Source: Sphingobacterium sp. BN32 (lineage in GTDB: Bacteria; Bacteroidota; Bacteroidia; Sphingobacteriales; Sphingobacteriaceae). From it: 64,000 nucleotides of DNA. Position 1 is the stretch's first letter. Each line of letters opens with the position of its first letter. Below the pieces are notes generated by a model, which had not been told where the DNA came from, did no database searches, and saw nothing but the letters and a program-made list of their open reading frames with translations. Below are positions 27,618-37,331 of the stretch, piece by piece. The DNA is taken from NCBI RefSeq assembly GCF_030503615.1, contig NZ_CP129963.1, forward strand, positions 1,302,001-1,366,000, written 5' to 3'. Position numbers and translations under genes: made by a program.

Positions 27618-30600
27618 CTATTGATTTATTCCCTCTATAAGGGCAATTTCTTTTATATTTTTCATAAAGAATAAATTATTCCGAACAGGATGCGTTTTAT
27701 CGTTGAGGCGATTAAATACTGTCTCAACAACGTTCATTTTTTCTGATTCTTCTTTTAAATGAGTTAATGAAGGAAGTTCTCCAGCATGTTCAACAATTGT
27801 CCGTTGATGCTGTTGTAATAGCTCTGGAAAATAAAGTTCATAAACAATCCCATCTATAACTTGTTCAAAATAAGATATTTTTAGACTATGACCTAAATCT
27901 TCTTTTTCTAAAGAATTTAAAAACAATAAATATTCTACAATTTTTTGAATCAAACTTTGTGTGGCAAAATCGGACAAGGGAATAGGGATTTGTTTTACAG
28001 AGCGAGCTTGTATTTCAGAGAAAACTTTCTTTGTCGATTTATACCGAAGATTATAGTAATAATTAGCTAACTTAGAATTTAATATTCCGAGCAAATATTT
28101 AAGGTTAGTCTCCTTACTTTTGGCATTTAGCACTACTATAGTATTTAGGGCGAAATATTGTTGATTGTCGTATGTGAAAATCAATTTAGAAGATACACGT
28201 CGAAACATTAGTTTCTCATCACTTTCAAAAATATCTTTTGTTTTACAAGAATGTATTCGATCTAAATCATAATCCAAATAAACCCCATCCCAATCAATTC
28301 TATATTTCTTTATATTTCTACCATCTAATAACTTATAATAATTGCCCTCTGGATTAGAATCCTTAAGCGAAAGAGATTTATCTCCCTTTAAGGCTATTGC
28401 TTGGTTAACCAAGCAATAATCATCTATCTTTTGAAGGTGGCTATTCTCGATAATCTCAATAATATCGTTACTATTGAAATTAAATGAGTAATTTTTATTT
28501 TGCAGAAAATCTAAACTATTTTTTTTTGCAACTATCCTACGATCTTTCAGATCATCTTCAAATGAAACTATATCATAAGATTTTGCCTCGTTACTATTCT
28601 CAATTAGAAGGGTTACGTTTTCTACTACAGCATTCGCAAATGGCATATTAACGTAGTTGACAACCTGTTTGAGCGTATGTTTTTTTAAGATATGCTCACG
28701 TGTGTAAGAATAATAATCTTGAGTTAGAATTGTATTAGGAATTATATATGTCAATATCGCTTCTGAATTTAGAAGTGACAAACCTTTGTGAATAAAAAAG
28801 ATAAATGTGTTAAGACGTCCACCCGAAGTTTTATACTCATTTTTCAGGTAATCTTTATACTCCTTTGTAATGTTTTCAGCTTTTGATAATTGTATATACG
28901 GAGGGTTTCCTATTATGACATCAAATTTTTCGACACCAAACATCCATTTAGGATCAAACCAATCCGATTTATCGTTATTGAATGGATTCCAGTTGCTAAT
29001 CTTGTGATAGCGATTATTCTCTATTTCTCCAAATAGCCCTTGTTGGTCAAATAGTTGTTTTTGTGTGTCCTGAAATTTTTGTTTTAGTATTTTTTTATCT
29101 TCACCAAAACTCTGAATATATTCCTGTCGCAATTCATTCAACTCATGTTCTAATTCAGCAGATGATTTCTTGCCTCTTTTATTAAGTTCAGATTGTCCTT
29201 GTGTTTCAGGCAACCTCATTAAAGTATCGGCAGTAACAAATTTGAATTCCAAATTAGGTAAAGCCTCTATTCCACGATTTGGTTTATCTTCATCAATATT
29301 TTCATCTACTACAAGCGATAGAAAACACCGTAATTTGGATATCTCAGCAGCGATAGGTTGAATATCGACACCATACAATGATTTCTGAATAATTCCAAAT
29401 TTTCTCGCGTATTCGGGGCTATCTGATAGTTTACTCCTTACAGCCTGTCTCGCACTTGGGTGTGTATTATAATTAACTTGCCTATTTATCCACCATATTG
29501 CTTCTGGATCTAATTTCTGTAATGCCTGCACTATTTTTTGTAATACCCCCATAGGGAATGCTCCCGAACCACAAGCAGGATCTAATATTTTGATTTTGTC
29601 AAGTGCATCTAAAATGTTGTCTTTTTCAGTTTCTGTAAATTCAGGGTCGGCAGTTTCCAACATTTTAAAAATCGAACGGAGTTTCTCTTGTTCAATGCCT
29701 GTTTGGTTATGTAGATATTGTACTAAACTTTCGGTAGCCATATAATCCACAATCTCCCGTGGCGTGTAAAAACTACCTGTTGCCTTTCGTGCCGTTTCTC
29801 CGCTGTTAGGGTCAATTTCTGCCAAGAGGTTTTCAAAAATACGCCCTAACATTTCGGGATCGACACTTACCTCGATTTCGGTAACCGAATTTTCGTCAAT
29901 GGTAAAGTTGTACTTCTCCAATTCTCCAAAGAATCTCAAAAACCAATCGTTACTTATACCAAAATGGTTTTGATTGTTCCCTTGGCTATCTGGTTTATAA
30001 TAATCTTCTATATTAGGTTCAAACAAACCACCGTTCAGAAAAGGAATTGTATCTGCACCTTCTGGTAAGTTGCTTAAGCGTTCGCCCATTGGCGTATTCA
30101 GCGTTTGGAAAAACAAGCGTTCTAAAATAGTGTGGTAATAATTGTTGTAGTGTTTTACGGCATCTGATGAAAGCAAATTTTCGGGTAACAATGCAATTTC
30201 ATCATCCGATTTCTTCATTTTCAAAAACCAACAAAATACCGTTCTACCGATTAAACGAACAGCAAATTCCTGTCGAACATTACGGTCAGTATGGGGCAAT
30301 TGTAAAATGCCATTCCCATATTCTGTAATTTTTTTGCCTTTGCCTATTTTTCCTCCGACCAGTTCATAGAAAAACGACTGAACAATCTTATAAAACTCTT
30401 CGTTCAGAGCCTCGACGCTAAAGGCGTTCAGCATATCTTGTAAGGATATGGTTTTACCTGTCAGCTTACTTAAGCGATCAGATGGCGTTCTTACTTTTTC
30501 GTCTTTACCTAATAGATAGGTATATCTCTTTGGTTCTGTAGCCTGTTTGATAATTTCACCCTCGTCGTTGAGTACTTTTATCTCCGAAATAAATGATAAC

Positions 30601-30929
30601 CTCCACTTTTCATCCTGAACAAAAACAACGATAGCACCGTCTACATCATAATTGTAAACGTTCCTAAGCAATTCACGAAGACTAACTTTATTTCGTTCTA
30701 ACCATACATCAGATTTAACGTTGATACGATATAAACCGATAATCCGATCGTCAGAAGTAGTAAAACTTCCCAATTCAAAAGCTTCTGTTGCACGCTCATT
30801 ATTGGGTAGTAGAATAGGTTTGGGTTGTGCATACAATTGTCTTGCGCCAAAAACAGATTGTAGCACTTCTATCCAATTTTGGTGATTATATGCTTTTTCA
30901 AAAAGCTTATGTAAGGTTGCTCTATCCAT
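27618..30929 (-). CDS. Eco57I-type N6-adenine DNA methyltransferase (PglX/DrmMI-like size)
   Basis: A 1103-residue protein. Motif I is ILDPACGSGAFPMG at about 450-463; motif IV is IIGNPPYIQLSK at about 671-682, followed by a long target-recognition region. The residues between the motifs include a coiled insertion (ELEHELNELRQEYIQSFGED). This layout is shared by Eco57I-type IIG enzymes, PglX of BREX and DrmMI of DISARM. Its ATG overlaps the TAA of the upstream helicase gene by one base (TAATG), indicating tight coupling. I see no PD-(D/E)XK motif near its N-terminus, so it is probably a methylase only. Confidence 0.85.
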   Translation of the reverse strand: MDRATLHKLFEKAYNHQNWIEVLQSVFGARQLYAQPKPILLPNNERATEAFELGSFTTSDDRIIGLYRINVKSDVWLERNKVSLRELLRNVYNYDVDGAIVVFVQDEKWRLSFISEIKVLNDEGEIIKQATEPKRYTYLLGKDEKVRTPSDRLSKLTGKTISLQDMLNAFSVEALNEEFYKIVQSFFYELVGGKIGKGKKITEYGNGILQLPHTDRNVRQEFAVRLIGRTVFCWFLKMKKSDDEIALLPENLLSSDAVKHYNNYYHTILERLFFQTLNTPMGERLSNLPEGADTIPFLNGGLFEPNIEDYYKPDSQGNNQNHFGISNDWFLRFFGELEKYNFTIDENSVTEIEVSVDPEMLGRIFENLLAEIDPNSGETARKATGSFYTPREIVDYMATESLVQYLHNQTGIEQEKLRSIFKMLETADPEFTETEKDNILDALDKIKILDPACGSGAFPMGVLQKIVQALQKLDPEAIWWINRQVNYNTHPSARQAVRSKLSDSPEYARKFGIIQKSLYGVDIQPIAAEISKLRCFLSLVVDENIDEDKPNRGIEALPNLEFKFVTADTLMRLPETQGQSELNKRGKKSSAELEHELNELRQEYIQSFGEDKKILKQKFQDTQKQLFDQQGLFGEIENNRYHKISNWNPFNNDKSDWFDPKWMFGVEKFDVIIGNPPYIQLSKAENITKEYKDYLKNEYKTSGGRLNTFIFFIHKGLSLLNSEAILTYIIPNTILTQDYYSYTREHILKKHTLKQVVNYVNMPFANAVVENVTLLIENSNEAKSYDIVSFEDDLKDRRIVAKKNSLDFLQNKNYSFNFNSNDIIEIIENSHLQKIDDYCLVNQAIALKGDKSLSLKDSNPEGNYYKLLDGRNIKKYRIDWDGVYLDYDLDRIHSCKTKDIFESDEKLMFRRVSSKLIFTYDNQQYFALNTIVVLNAKSKETNLKYLLGILNSKLANYYYNLRYKSTKKVFSEIQARSVKQIPIPLSDFATQSLIQKIVEYLLFLNSLEKEDLGHSLKISYFEQVIDGIVYELYFPELLQQHQRTIVEHAGELPSLTHLKEESEKMNVVETVFNRLNDKTHPVRNNLFFMKNIKEIALIEGINQ

Positions 30930-33900
30930 TAGTCAATAAATGTTTCAGTGATTACTATTTCAGGAGTGATGTTCAAATCTATATCGTTGGTGGAAGATTG
31001 ATCGTCTTCACCATCATTAAACACATCATATTTTTTTGCAAGGGCAATAATCAAATTATCGGCTTGTCCGTAAGATGTTTCCTTCTTATCTAATCTTCGT
31101 TTCAATTTTCTTATTTCATTAGGCAAGGGGGTAAATGTCCCTTTATCTATTAGATCAGCCAGTACTTCACAAGCTCTTTTAGTATCAGCTTTTCTTGTAA
31201 TTGATTTAAAATCACGCAAAAATTTCTTTGCCTGTGCTGAAATAGCATCGGCTTTATCCGTTGTGGTAACTGTATCTGTTGTGGCTCCTAAGAAATCCTT
31301 ATCAAATTCTTCTAATGCTGCCTGTACATTATCATAGTGACTTGCAGGAACACTGTAACCTTGTTCGTTTACTTTTGCCTCGAACCTTTCGGCAGCTTCC
31401 AAAAAGGTCAAAGGCGTTACCTCATTGTCTTTAGTAACCGCATAAAACTCCATTTTATAGGGCGATTTCAGGAAAATAAGGGTAGCATCTTTTGTTTCTT
31501 CTGCTATGGTACTTTCGTGTTTTCGGGCAGTACGTGCTTTTAGCGGAAAGTTTTTTATACGCTTAAATTCTCGTGGATTAGCGTCTTTAAACTCCCTGAT
31601 AAATCTTAAATAAAGTAATCGTTTATCCTCTTCGTCCGGCATCCCTTCTTTGAAAAGTTCAAATTGTTCGACCAATTCTTCATGTGTAAACACCTGTGCA
31701 TCCTCACCAAAAGCTGAATGAAATCCTTGTAACTTTAATAATGCATTTTTATACAACTTAATCTCCTCATCTCCTTGCTGTGACGGATAAAATATATAGT
31801 TATATACCACGCCAGCAACACTTCCAATTCGGTTAATCCTTCCGATTCGTTGCATCAATCTTGTTGCATTCCAAGGGGTGTCATAATTAACTAAAACATT
31901 CGCTCGATGTAAATTTACACCTTCTGCTAACACATCGGTTGTTATCAGAATCTGATATTCATCCTTTCTTTTGCCTATATAATTAGCGTCAAAATTCTCC
32001 TGAATGGTTTCAAATATTTTATTTCTGTTAGCCGAAGAAACCTTTAATACGCCTTTCCCGATACGCTTTTCTAATTTTTTCGCCAGATAATCTGCCGTGT
32101 CATTACTTTCTGTAAATAAAATAAGTTGTCTTGTCGGATTTCTATCTTTGTTTAATAACTCATTTTCAAGTGCTTGGAATAGTTCTTCAATCTTGGGATC
32201 TTCTTCTACTTTAGCCCATTCATTACTAAGCTCTTGTAATAAGATTTCGTCTTTTCTTAAGCCAGCTAATAATTCAGGTTCGAAATCTTCTGCTTTGAAA
32301 ATGTTGTTTTTAGGTTTTTCTATACTCAATTCTACAATAAGACTTTCTATATCTTCCATAGAAAACCCTTTCTCAATCAATTCATTGATATTAAGATCGG
32401 GAGCAATCAAGACCTTATCGCTCTCAAACATTTTAATCATTCTTTGAGTAGATACTAAAAGATTGTTGAGCGTGATTTGGAATGCATGGAAACTACTTTC
32501 CAATCGCTTAACCATTAATGTTTTCATAATTCCAGCCAAGGATTTAGAAATCAAAACAGCTTGATCATAATAAGCATCCTGTAAATCTTCTCTCAAAAAA
32601 CGAATAGCCTGATAGCGATAATAATTAATCTTATCATCATCAGTCAAATAGAATATCGTGTGATAAAAAAGTTTACTCAACTTAGCATTTAGGCTATAGC
32701 CCACAGTACGCAAAGGTGCTATTTCAGGAAAAACAATACCTTGTTCTTTTAAATCGTCAAGATATTTTGGGTAATTTGCTAAATCTCTTCTTGTTCTTCT
32801 AACCGTAATTTGAGAAATGACTTTTTCGCGAATTGTATTGTACAGCTCACGAATTTTTTCCACATTGGGCTCGTCCTCTCGCATCACGTCTTTATACTCC
32901 CGAATGATAGGACCAAAGAACGATTGGAGATTAGTAACGGGAAGCGTACTTCTTCTCGCATCTTGGAACAACAATAATTGGTAATAGAGATCCTGAGGTC
33001 TGTTGTTAAGCGGAGTAGCAGAAATTAATATAACCTTTTTATTCTTTCCTGTCACTAATCCTTCGCCATTTCGTGGAGCTTTGCAAATACGTTGCAAGAG
33101 TCCGAAAGCTTGCGAAGTATGATTTCTATATTTATGTGCCTCATCAACCAATATCAAATCATAGTCTTCTTTAGCCCAATAATTCATATCCTCTCCATTG
33201 ACTATTTTCTCCAAACGTCCATTAGTAACGAATTTGGTATGTCTGTCAATTCCAAACATTCTAAATGTGGACTTCCAGTTTTTTTCTAATGCAGGAGGAT
33301 AAACTACCAATATTTTGGTGTTTAAAGAACCGTTGGCAACCAGAAACCGCTTAGCAATCATAGAAGCAATTATGGTCTTTCCGAGACCAACAACATCAGC
33401 TAAAAAGAAACCATTATGATCCATTAACATCTGGAATCCCTGATTAACGGCATCTACCTGATAACTTAATTTTTTATAGCTCTTGGGCAAATCTCCTACA
33501 GTATCTGGATCATAAACAATGTTGTTCCCAAAATATTCGATTAATAATTTAAGATAAATTTCAAATGGAGTAAAGACTTGTCCGATATGGGTTTTCTTCT
33601 TATACTCCAAAATATCAGCTGGCAAAATAGTTGTTGATTGTTGCCAAAGTTTTTGAAACTCTATTTTGGTAAATTCAACATCATCAAAATCCTTTAGTGC
33701 GATATTCAATTCGTAATTCGGAGACTTTTTAATACCTAAACCTGCTTCTGTAAGATTAGAAGATCCCATAATCACCCAACCGTCTGAATGTTGGGAATGC
33801 AGTTCGGGTAAAAAAAGGTAAAATTTGGCATGAATTGCCTTTGAGTTGTGTGCTCGTACTTCTATTCTACCATCAATAATATCTTGGATAAACTGTAAAA

Positions 33901-34228
33901 TACCTTCTTCTACTTCTTTGGAATATTTAGCTTCCTTCAAATCCTGTATAAACCAGTTTAAAAATTCTTCTTTCGTCTTTTGTTCATCTCCAAAGTATAA
34001 CAGACCTTTTTTCTGAGCATCTGCAAACATTTGATCTACATTTATACCAACCAGTATTTTTATATCCTTGATATTATTTAAATAAGGCTGTAATGCAAAA
34101 TACCCTGAAGAACGAAAATAACCTACCACAGCATGAAAGGCAAAGACATCTTTCATATTTTCAAGTATGCCTTTGAATTTATGGAAAACTGTATTTTCTT
34201 CTGTATTTGTGAAAAACTTTGTGCTCAT
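30929..34228 (-). CDS. PLD-domain SNF2-type helicase
   Basis: A 1099-residue protein starting at the ATG at 34228. The N-terminus is a phospholipase D-like domain with HAKFYLF...GSSNLTEAGL at about 132-165, one HxK-type motif with the downstream GSxN/E element. A SNF2/RapA-like helicase follows: Walker A VVGLGKTIIAS near 282, DEAH in LILVDEAHKYRNH near 360, ISATPLNNR near 410, and C-terminal motif VI RLMQRIGRINRIGS near 790. A nuclease-helicase fusion of this kind is the likely effector or translocase of the defence operon. It directly follows the XRE regulator gene. Confidence 0.85.
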   Translation of the reverse strand: MSTKFFTNTEENTVFHKFKGILENMKDVFAFHAVVGYFRSSGYFALQPYLNNIKDIKILVGINVDQMFADAQKKGLLYFGDEQKTKEEFLNWFIQDLKEAKYSKEVEEGILQFIQDIIDGRIEVRAHNSKAIHAKFYLFLPELHSQHSDGWVIMGSSNLTEAGLGIKKSPNYELNIALKDFDDVEFTKIEFQKLWQQSTTILPADILEYKKKTHIGQVFTPFEIYLKLLIEYFGNNIVYDPDTVGDLPKSYKKLSYQVDAVNQGFQMLMDHNGFFLADVVGLGKTIIASMIAKRFLVANGSLNTKILVVYPPALEKNWKSTFRMFGIDRHTKFVTNGRLEKIVNGEDMNYWAKEDYDLILVDEAHKYRNHTSQAFGLLQRICKAPRNGEGLVTGKNKKVILISATPLNNRPQDLYYQLLLFQDARRSTLPVTNLQSFFGPIIREYKDVMREDEPNVEKIRELYNTIREKVISQITVRRTRRDLANYPKYLDDLKEQGIVFPEIAPLRTVGYSLNAKLSKLFYHTIFYLTDDDKINYYRYQAIRFLREDLQDAYYDQAVLISKSLAGIMKTLMVKRLESSFHAFQITLNNLLVSTQRMIKMFESDKVLIAPDLNINELIEKGFSMEDIESLIVELSIEKPKNNIFKAEDFEPELLAGLRKDEILLQELSNEWAKVEEDPKIEELFQALENELLNKDRNPTRQLILFTESNDTADYLAKKLEKRIGKGVLKVSSANRNKIFETIQENFDANYIGKRKDEYQILITTDVLAEGVNLHRANVLVNYDTPWNATRLMQRIGRINRIGSVAGVVYNYIFYPSQQGDEEIKLYKNALLKLQGFHSAFGEDAQVFTHEELVEQFELFKEGMPDEEDKRLLYLRFIREFKDANPREFKRIKNFPLKARTARKHESTIAEETKDATLIFLKSPYKMEFYAVTKDNEVTPLTFLEAAERFEAKVNEQGYSVPASHYDNVQAALEEFDKDFLGATTDTVTTTDKADAISAQAKKFLRDFKSITRKADTKRACEVLADLIDKGTFTPLPNEIRKLKRRLDKKETSYGQADNLIIALAKKYDVFNDGEDDQSSTNDIDLNITPEIVITETFID

Positions 34229-34231
34229 CAA

Positions 34232-34435
34232 TTAATTATTTTCGTCTTTAATTTCAATCAACAATTCTTTTACTGGGACATCCAATATTTTTGCAATGTC
34301 ATATAGTACTTCTAAACGAGGTTGCTGTCTATTCTGTACATAGCCGTTAACAATGTTATAACTCTTTCCGAGTTGCTCTGCAAGCCACGTTTGTTTAATG
34401 CCCTTTTGTTCCAATATCTCTTTGATTCTATTCAT
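34232..34435 (-). CDS. XRE-family helix-turn-helix regulator of the defence operon
   Basis: 67 residues that are almost all HTH_3 domain: IKQTWLAEQLGKSYNIVNGY (helices 2-3) and RLEVLYDIAKILDVPVKELL (helices 4-5). Small XRE proteins as first genes act as controllers (C proteins) of restriction systems, delaying nuclease expression in a new host. Three bases separate its stop from the helicase ATG. Confidence 0.85.
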   Translation of the reverse strand: MNRIKEILEQKGIKQTWLAEQLGKSYNIVNGYVQNRQQPRLEVLYDIAKILDVPVKELLIEIKDENN

Positions 34436-34523
34436 ACTTAAGTCATTATAAATAGTTTACATCTTTTTAGAATAAAAGTTGTAAAGGTTGCAATATACTG
34501 TATTTCGGTGTAATAAAGCACTG

Positions 34524-34563
34524 TTTTTTGTGCAAATTAACGCAAGTGATTTTACACAAAAAA
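34524..34563. promoter_or_regulatory. Inverted repeat upstream of the XRE gene, possible operator
   Basis: TTTTTTGTG (34524-34532) and CACAAAAAA (34555-34563) are perfect inverted repeats 22 bases apart, about 90 bases before the XRE start codon. They could be an operator for the XRE protein. The low-complexity arms keep confidence low. Confidence 0.3.
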
Positions 34564-34580
34564 TTAACCATCCTAATTAA

Positions 34581-34615
34581 CAACAAAACCCCTGACCCAA
34601 TTAAGGATCAGGGGT
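34581..34615 (-). terminator. Terminator of the ICE backbone operon
   Basis: Minus strand ACCCCTGATCC and GGGTCAGGGGT pair around AATT with one mismatch; TTTTGTTGTT follows. It lies just past the stop at 34629 and separates the backbone operon from the defence operon's control region. Confidence 0.7.
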
Positions 34616-34628
34616 GCGGGGGGCTGGT

Positions 34629-35252
34629 TCAGATTAGCCCGTTTGTAAAGGAATGGTAGAACGTTTCAAATGGTGCTTTGGGTTTATGGGTTCTGATACC
34701 TGCACGTATGCCGGACAATCTTTCAAAACGGTTTAATGAAAAACTACCGACCGGAATACGGTATCTCTTTTTGTTGCAATAAAATTCGCCATGTTCATCA
34801 ACAAGACTAAACCTTGCACTCTTACCGATCTGCCACGTAGCCACTTTACAATCGGCTACACGGCCACTTATTCCCCCGTCAAATACCGTGTGTATTTTGG
34901 CATTGGTGAAAAGGGATTTTAGCCAAGTAAACTGCTCTTTGGTCGGCAACAACCCCAATGAAGCAAATGCACTCGGACGGTGTGGAATAATCCAATTGGG
35001 GTAATAATGGCAGAAGCACATTATATCACCAGCCGAATGACCGATAAAAAGGTCGGTGACCGATAAAGGCAAGGTGTCCGTCGCCAGCCAAGCACCTTTG
35101 CTTACCGGAATACGAACGCCGTTTTCGTTCCAACTTTCATGATCTACGATCTGATTTCCGAATTTATAAGGAAACATAATTTTATCTTCGACCATATCCA
35201 TATAGGGAGCAAAGAAGTTCCGCACTTCGGCTTTTAATTGAAGAAATATCAT
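34629..35252 (-). CDS. Hypothetical ICE protein, distal end of backbone operon
   Basis: A 207-residue protein with no signal peptide or transmembrane segment. The stretch LSVTDLFIGHSAGDIMCFCH resembles a TOPRIM-like strand-loop but lacks a clear catalytic Glu and DxD. Its start overlaps the stop of the upstream gene by one base, so it is coupled to the DUF3945/DUF4099-type gene. Homologues are common in Bacteroidota conjugative elements without known function. Confidence 0.5.
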   Translation of the reverse strand: MIFLQLKAEVRNFFAPYMDMVEDKIMFPYKFGNQIVDHESWNENGVRIPVSKGAWLATDTLPLSVTDLFIGHSAGDIMCFCHYYPNWIIPHRPSAFASLGLLPTKEQFTWLKSLFTNAKIHTVFDGGISGRVADCKVATWQIGKSARFSLVDEHGEFYCNKKRYRIPVGSFSLNRFERLSGIRAGIRTHKPKAPFETFYHSFTNGLI

Positions 35253-36067
35253 TACCTCGCAACGGTACGGGTATAGCCCCTGTTCTCTTGCTTATCCTGA
35301 AGATTTTGCGCAAGGTCTTGAACGGTTTTCTCGTTCCCTTTTTCCCGTAGCTTTTTGTCGGCCATCATCAAGTCGGCCAACGCACGGTTATACCCCTCGC
35401 TGTATCCCTCATTTTGTGGTTCCAGCCTACCTCTTAGGTTATTGATACCACGGAATACCAAGTATGAGATACCGCCGTCCAATAGCACGGATAGGATAAG
35501 CCGTTTACTGTCTGAACGAATCCCCTTATTGTCCGTTGCCGAGTGCTGTATTTTCGTTCCGTCTTTGAGTTCCACCACTTCACCGTTACGGAAAGCCTCT
35601 TGTTGATTTTCGGAAAGTTCTTCACCATTTACTCTTATGGGGGGCTGCACTTCTTCGGGTTCATACGCCACAAACTCCCTTGTCAGGTCGTCGTATTCAA
35701 TGATGACTTTTTTCTTTTTGTTTCCACCGATCTCCTGTTCTTTACTCACTACGTGTCTTTCTCCGGCAATCAATGCTTTTTCCTCGTCATCGCTCAATAG
35801 CGGGTGCCATTGCGGTTCACGATAAATCGGATGTATGTTAAGCTGGACGGTACCGTCCTCACCTCGGCTAAGGGATAGCTTTGCATCCAGTTGACGGATG
35901 GCAAATCCATCGATATTCAGATTGGCCATGCTCAACATATCGGTTCTTCTCCCTGCAAGCAGGGCATCGATATTCTCCGGGCTTATGCTAAATCCACCGT
36001 CTTTGTAAAGCCCTAATTTTTCAAGTTCGTTTAGGGGCATTTCATGTTCGTTGATAGGGTATTTCAT
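35252..36067 (-). CDS. DUF4099/DUF3945-domain ICE protein
   Basis: 271 residues from the ATG at 36067, which begins MKYPINEHEMPLNELEKLGL; the frame is open 20 codons further upstream, but that would overlap ardC. The N-terminal half fits DUF4099 (EKLGLYKDGGFSISPENIDA, GRRTDMLSM) and the middle fits DUF3945 (LNIHPIYREPQWHPLLSDDE, VEYD-like strand, FRNGEVVELKDGTKIQ). These domains occur together on Bacteroidota mobile elements, often beside topoisomerases; function unknown. It is the second-last gene of the backbone operon. Confidence 0.7.
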   Translation of the reverse strand: MKYPINEHEMPLNELEKLGLYKDGGFSISPENIDALLAGRRTDMLSMANLNIDGFAIRQLDAKLSLSRGEDGTVQLNIHPIYREPQWHPLLSDDEEKALIAGERHVVSKEQEIGGNKKKKVIIEYDDLTREFVAYEPEEVQPPIRVNGEELSENQQEAFRNGEVVELKDGTKIQHSATDNKGIRSDSKRLILSVLLDGGISYLVFRGINNLRGRLEPQNEGYSEGYNRALADLMMADKKLREKGNEKTVQDLAQNLQDKQENRGYTRTVAR

Positions 36068-36098
36068 GATGTAATTTTTTTTTGGGGTTTTAATAATT

Positions 36099-37331
36099 TT
36101 ATCTTTTGATACCGTAGGCGGCGACAACTTCCATTTCCGTATGCGCCGGGCGGCTTAGGTCTTCACCCACCTTGACAGCTTTTGGATGCTGTTTGGCTTG
36201 GAGCAGGGAATTATATAGCCGGTCTGTCTTGGAGAGTGAAAATACATATCCGGTTGTCAGGTCTTCCACACGCATACGTCCACGTTTCAGATGGCCTTGC
36301 ACTTTGTACACCGTATTGTTATAGGCGATTTCATCACCCATAGAAAGGGCAGCTTCTTTCGCCTTTTGTGGTTGTGTTACGGTGTGTTCTTCGACCGCCA
36401 CATCGGCGGCGGCCTTGATTTCCCTTTTTTGTTCAAAAGCCAACAGGTAATTGAATATTTTTTCGGCATCAGCGGCGGCGGCGTGTATTTCAAAAGGTGT
36501 ATCGCGCAATAGCTGAATCCAATTGTCCACGTAGGCAACGTGTTGGCCGGGATCGTGGCCAATGTGGAGTTCTTGACCTATGAGCATGGATGCAATTTCG
36601 GCGCGGAGTTCCTCGCGGGCATACCCCTCTGTTCCAAACTTGTTTATAAGGCTTCTGTCCAGACGGTTTTCGTGTCCTGTCCAATGGCCGAGCTCATGGA
36701 GCACGGTGGCATAGTATTTATCCGGTGCATCGAATTGTTCACGGAACGGCATGGTAATACTGTCACGGAGTGGGCTATAAAATGCTTTGTCGCCCGCTCT
36801 GTGGGTTATGCTAGCTCCCGAAGCCTGAATGAGATTTTCTGCCCTTTCGATAGGATTCCATTGGAATTGTTTTACATCGGGTTTAACCAAAGGTTCGATA
36901 CCGTTGATCTGCTCCGCATTGAACACCCAAGCGGTCGTAATGATCGGTCTGTCCAACCTTACCTGAACTTTAACAGGTTTTCCTTTTTCGTCCAAAATCG
37001 GTTTGCCCTGCTCGTCTTTCTTGGGCACCAATTGGTGTAGTTTGACATACTGGATAAGGGAAGCCTTTTCACCTTTCCGCACTTGTAAGCCTTTTTCCGA
37101 TGCTTGCTTAAAGGTCATCCATCGGGGATCGTCACGATCAGCCATCAAGAGGGAAAAAATATTTATCCCTTTATAGCGGTTTCCCGTTGTGGCATTGTAT
37201 GGGATTTCAAAAGCCGGGCCGTTGTCATTCCACGGTTTTTGCCACGGTGCCGTACCCTCTTCGAGTTTCTTGATGATATTTGCGGCTACTATTTCATGCA
37301 GGGATTTTGAATTTTTACTGCTCATATTCAT
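36099..37331 (-). CDS. ardC: ArdC-like antirestriction protein (ssDNA-binding plus zincin domain)
   Basis: 410 residues from the ATG at 37331, chosen for the GGAGG seven bases upstream. The N-terminal ArdC domain is recognisable (LHEIVAANIIKKLEEGTAPW then Q-K-P-W; YKGINIFSLLMAD; MTFKQASEKGLQVRKGEKAS). A zincin metallopeptidase domain follows with HELGHWTGHENRLD at about 211-224. ArdC binds single-stranded DNA and shields entering conjugative DNA from host restriction. The C-terminal 100 residues (EEAALSMGDEIAYNN-like) form an extra domain seen in Bacteroidota versions. Its start overlaps a small upstream gene by 17 bases. Confidence 0.85.
   Translation of the reverse strand: MNMSSKNSKSLHEIVAANIIKKLEEGTAPWQKPWNDNGPAFEIPYNATTGNRYKGINIFSLLMADRDDPRWMTFKQASEKGLQVRKGEKASLIQYVKLHQLVPKKDEQGKPILDEKGKPVKVQVRLDRPIITTAWVFNAEQINGIEPLVKPDVKQFQWNPIERAENLIQASGASITHRAGDKAFYSPLRDSITMPFREQFDAPDKYYATVLHELGHWTGHENRLDRSLINKFGTEGYAREELRAEIASMLIGQELHIGHDPGQHVAYVDNWIQLLRDTPFEIHAAAADAEKIFNYLLAFEQKREIKAAADVAVEEHTVTQPQKAKEAALSMGDEIAYNNTVYKVQGHLKRGRMRVEDLTTGYVFSLSKTDRLYNSLLQAKQHPKAVKVGEDLSRPAHTEMEVVAAYGIKR

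Noticed and set aside
22321..34435. Direct call of the operon as DISARM or BREX
   Set aside because: No DrmB (DUF1998), DrmA, stand-alone DrmC, PglZ or BrxC is present; only the helicase and the large methylase are reminiscent.
36540..37040. 166-codon plus-strand frame opposite ardC
   Set aside because: Antisense shadow of a well-supported zincin/ArdC gene; no protein-like features.
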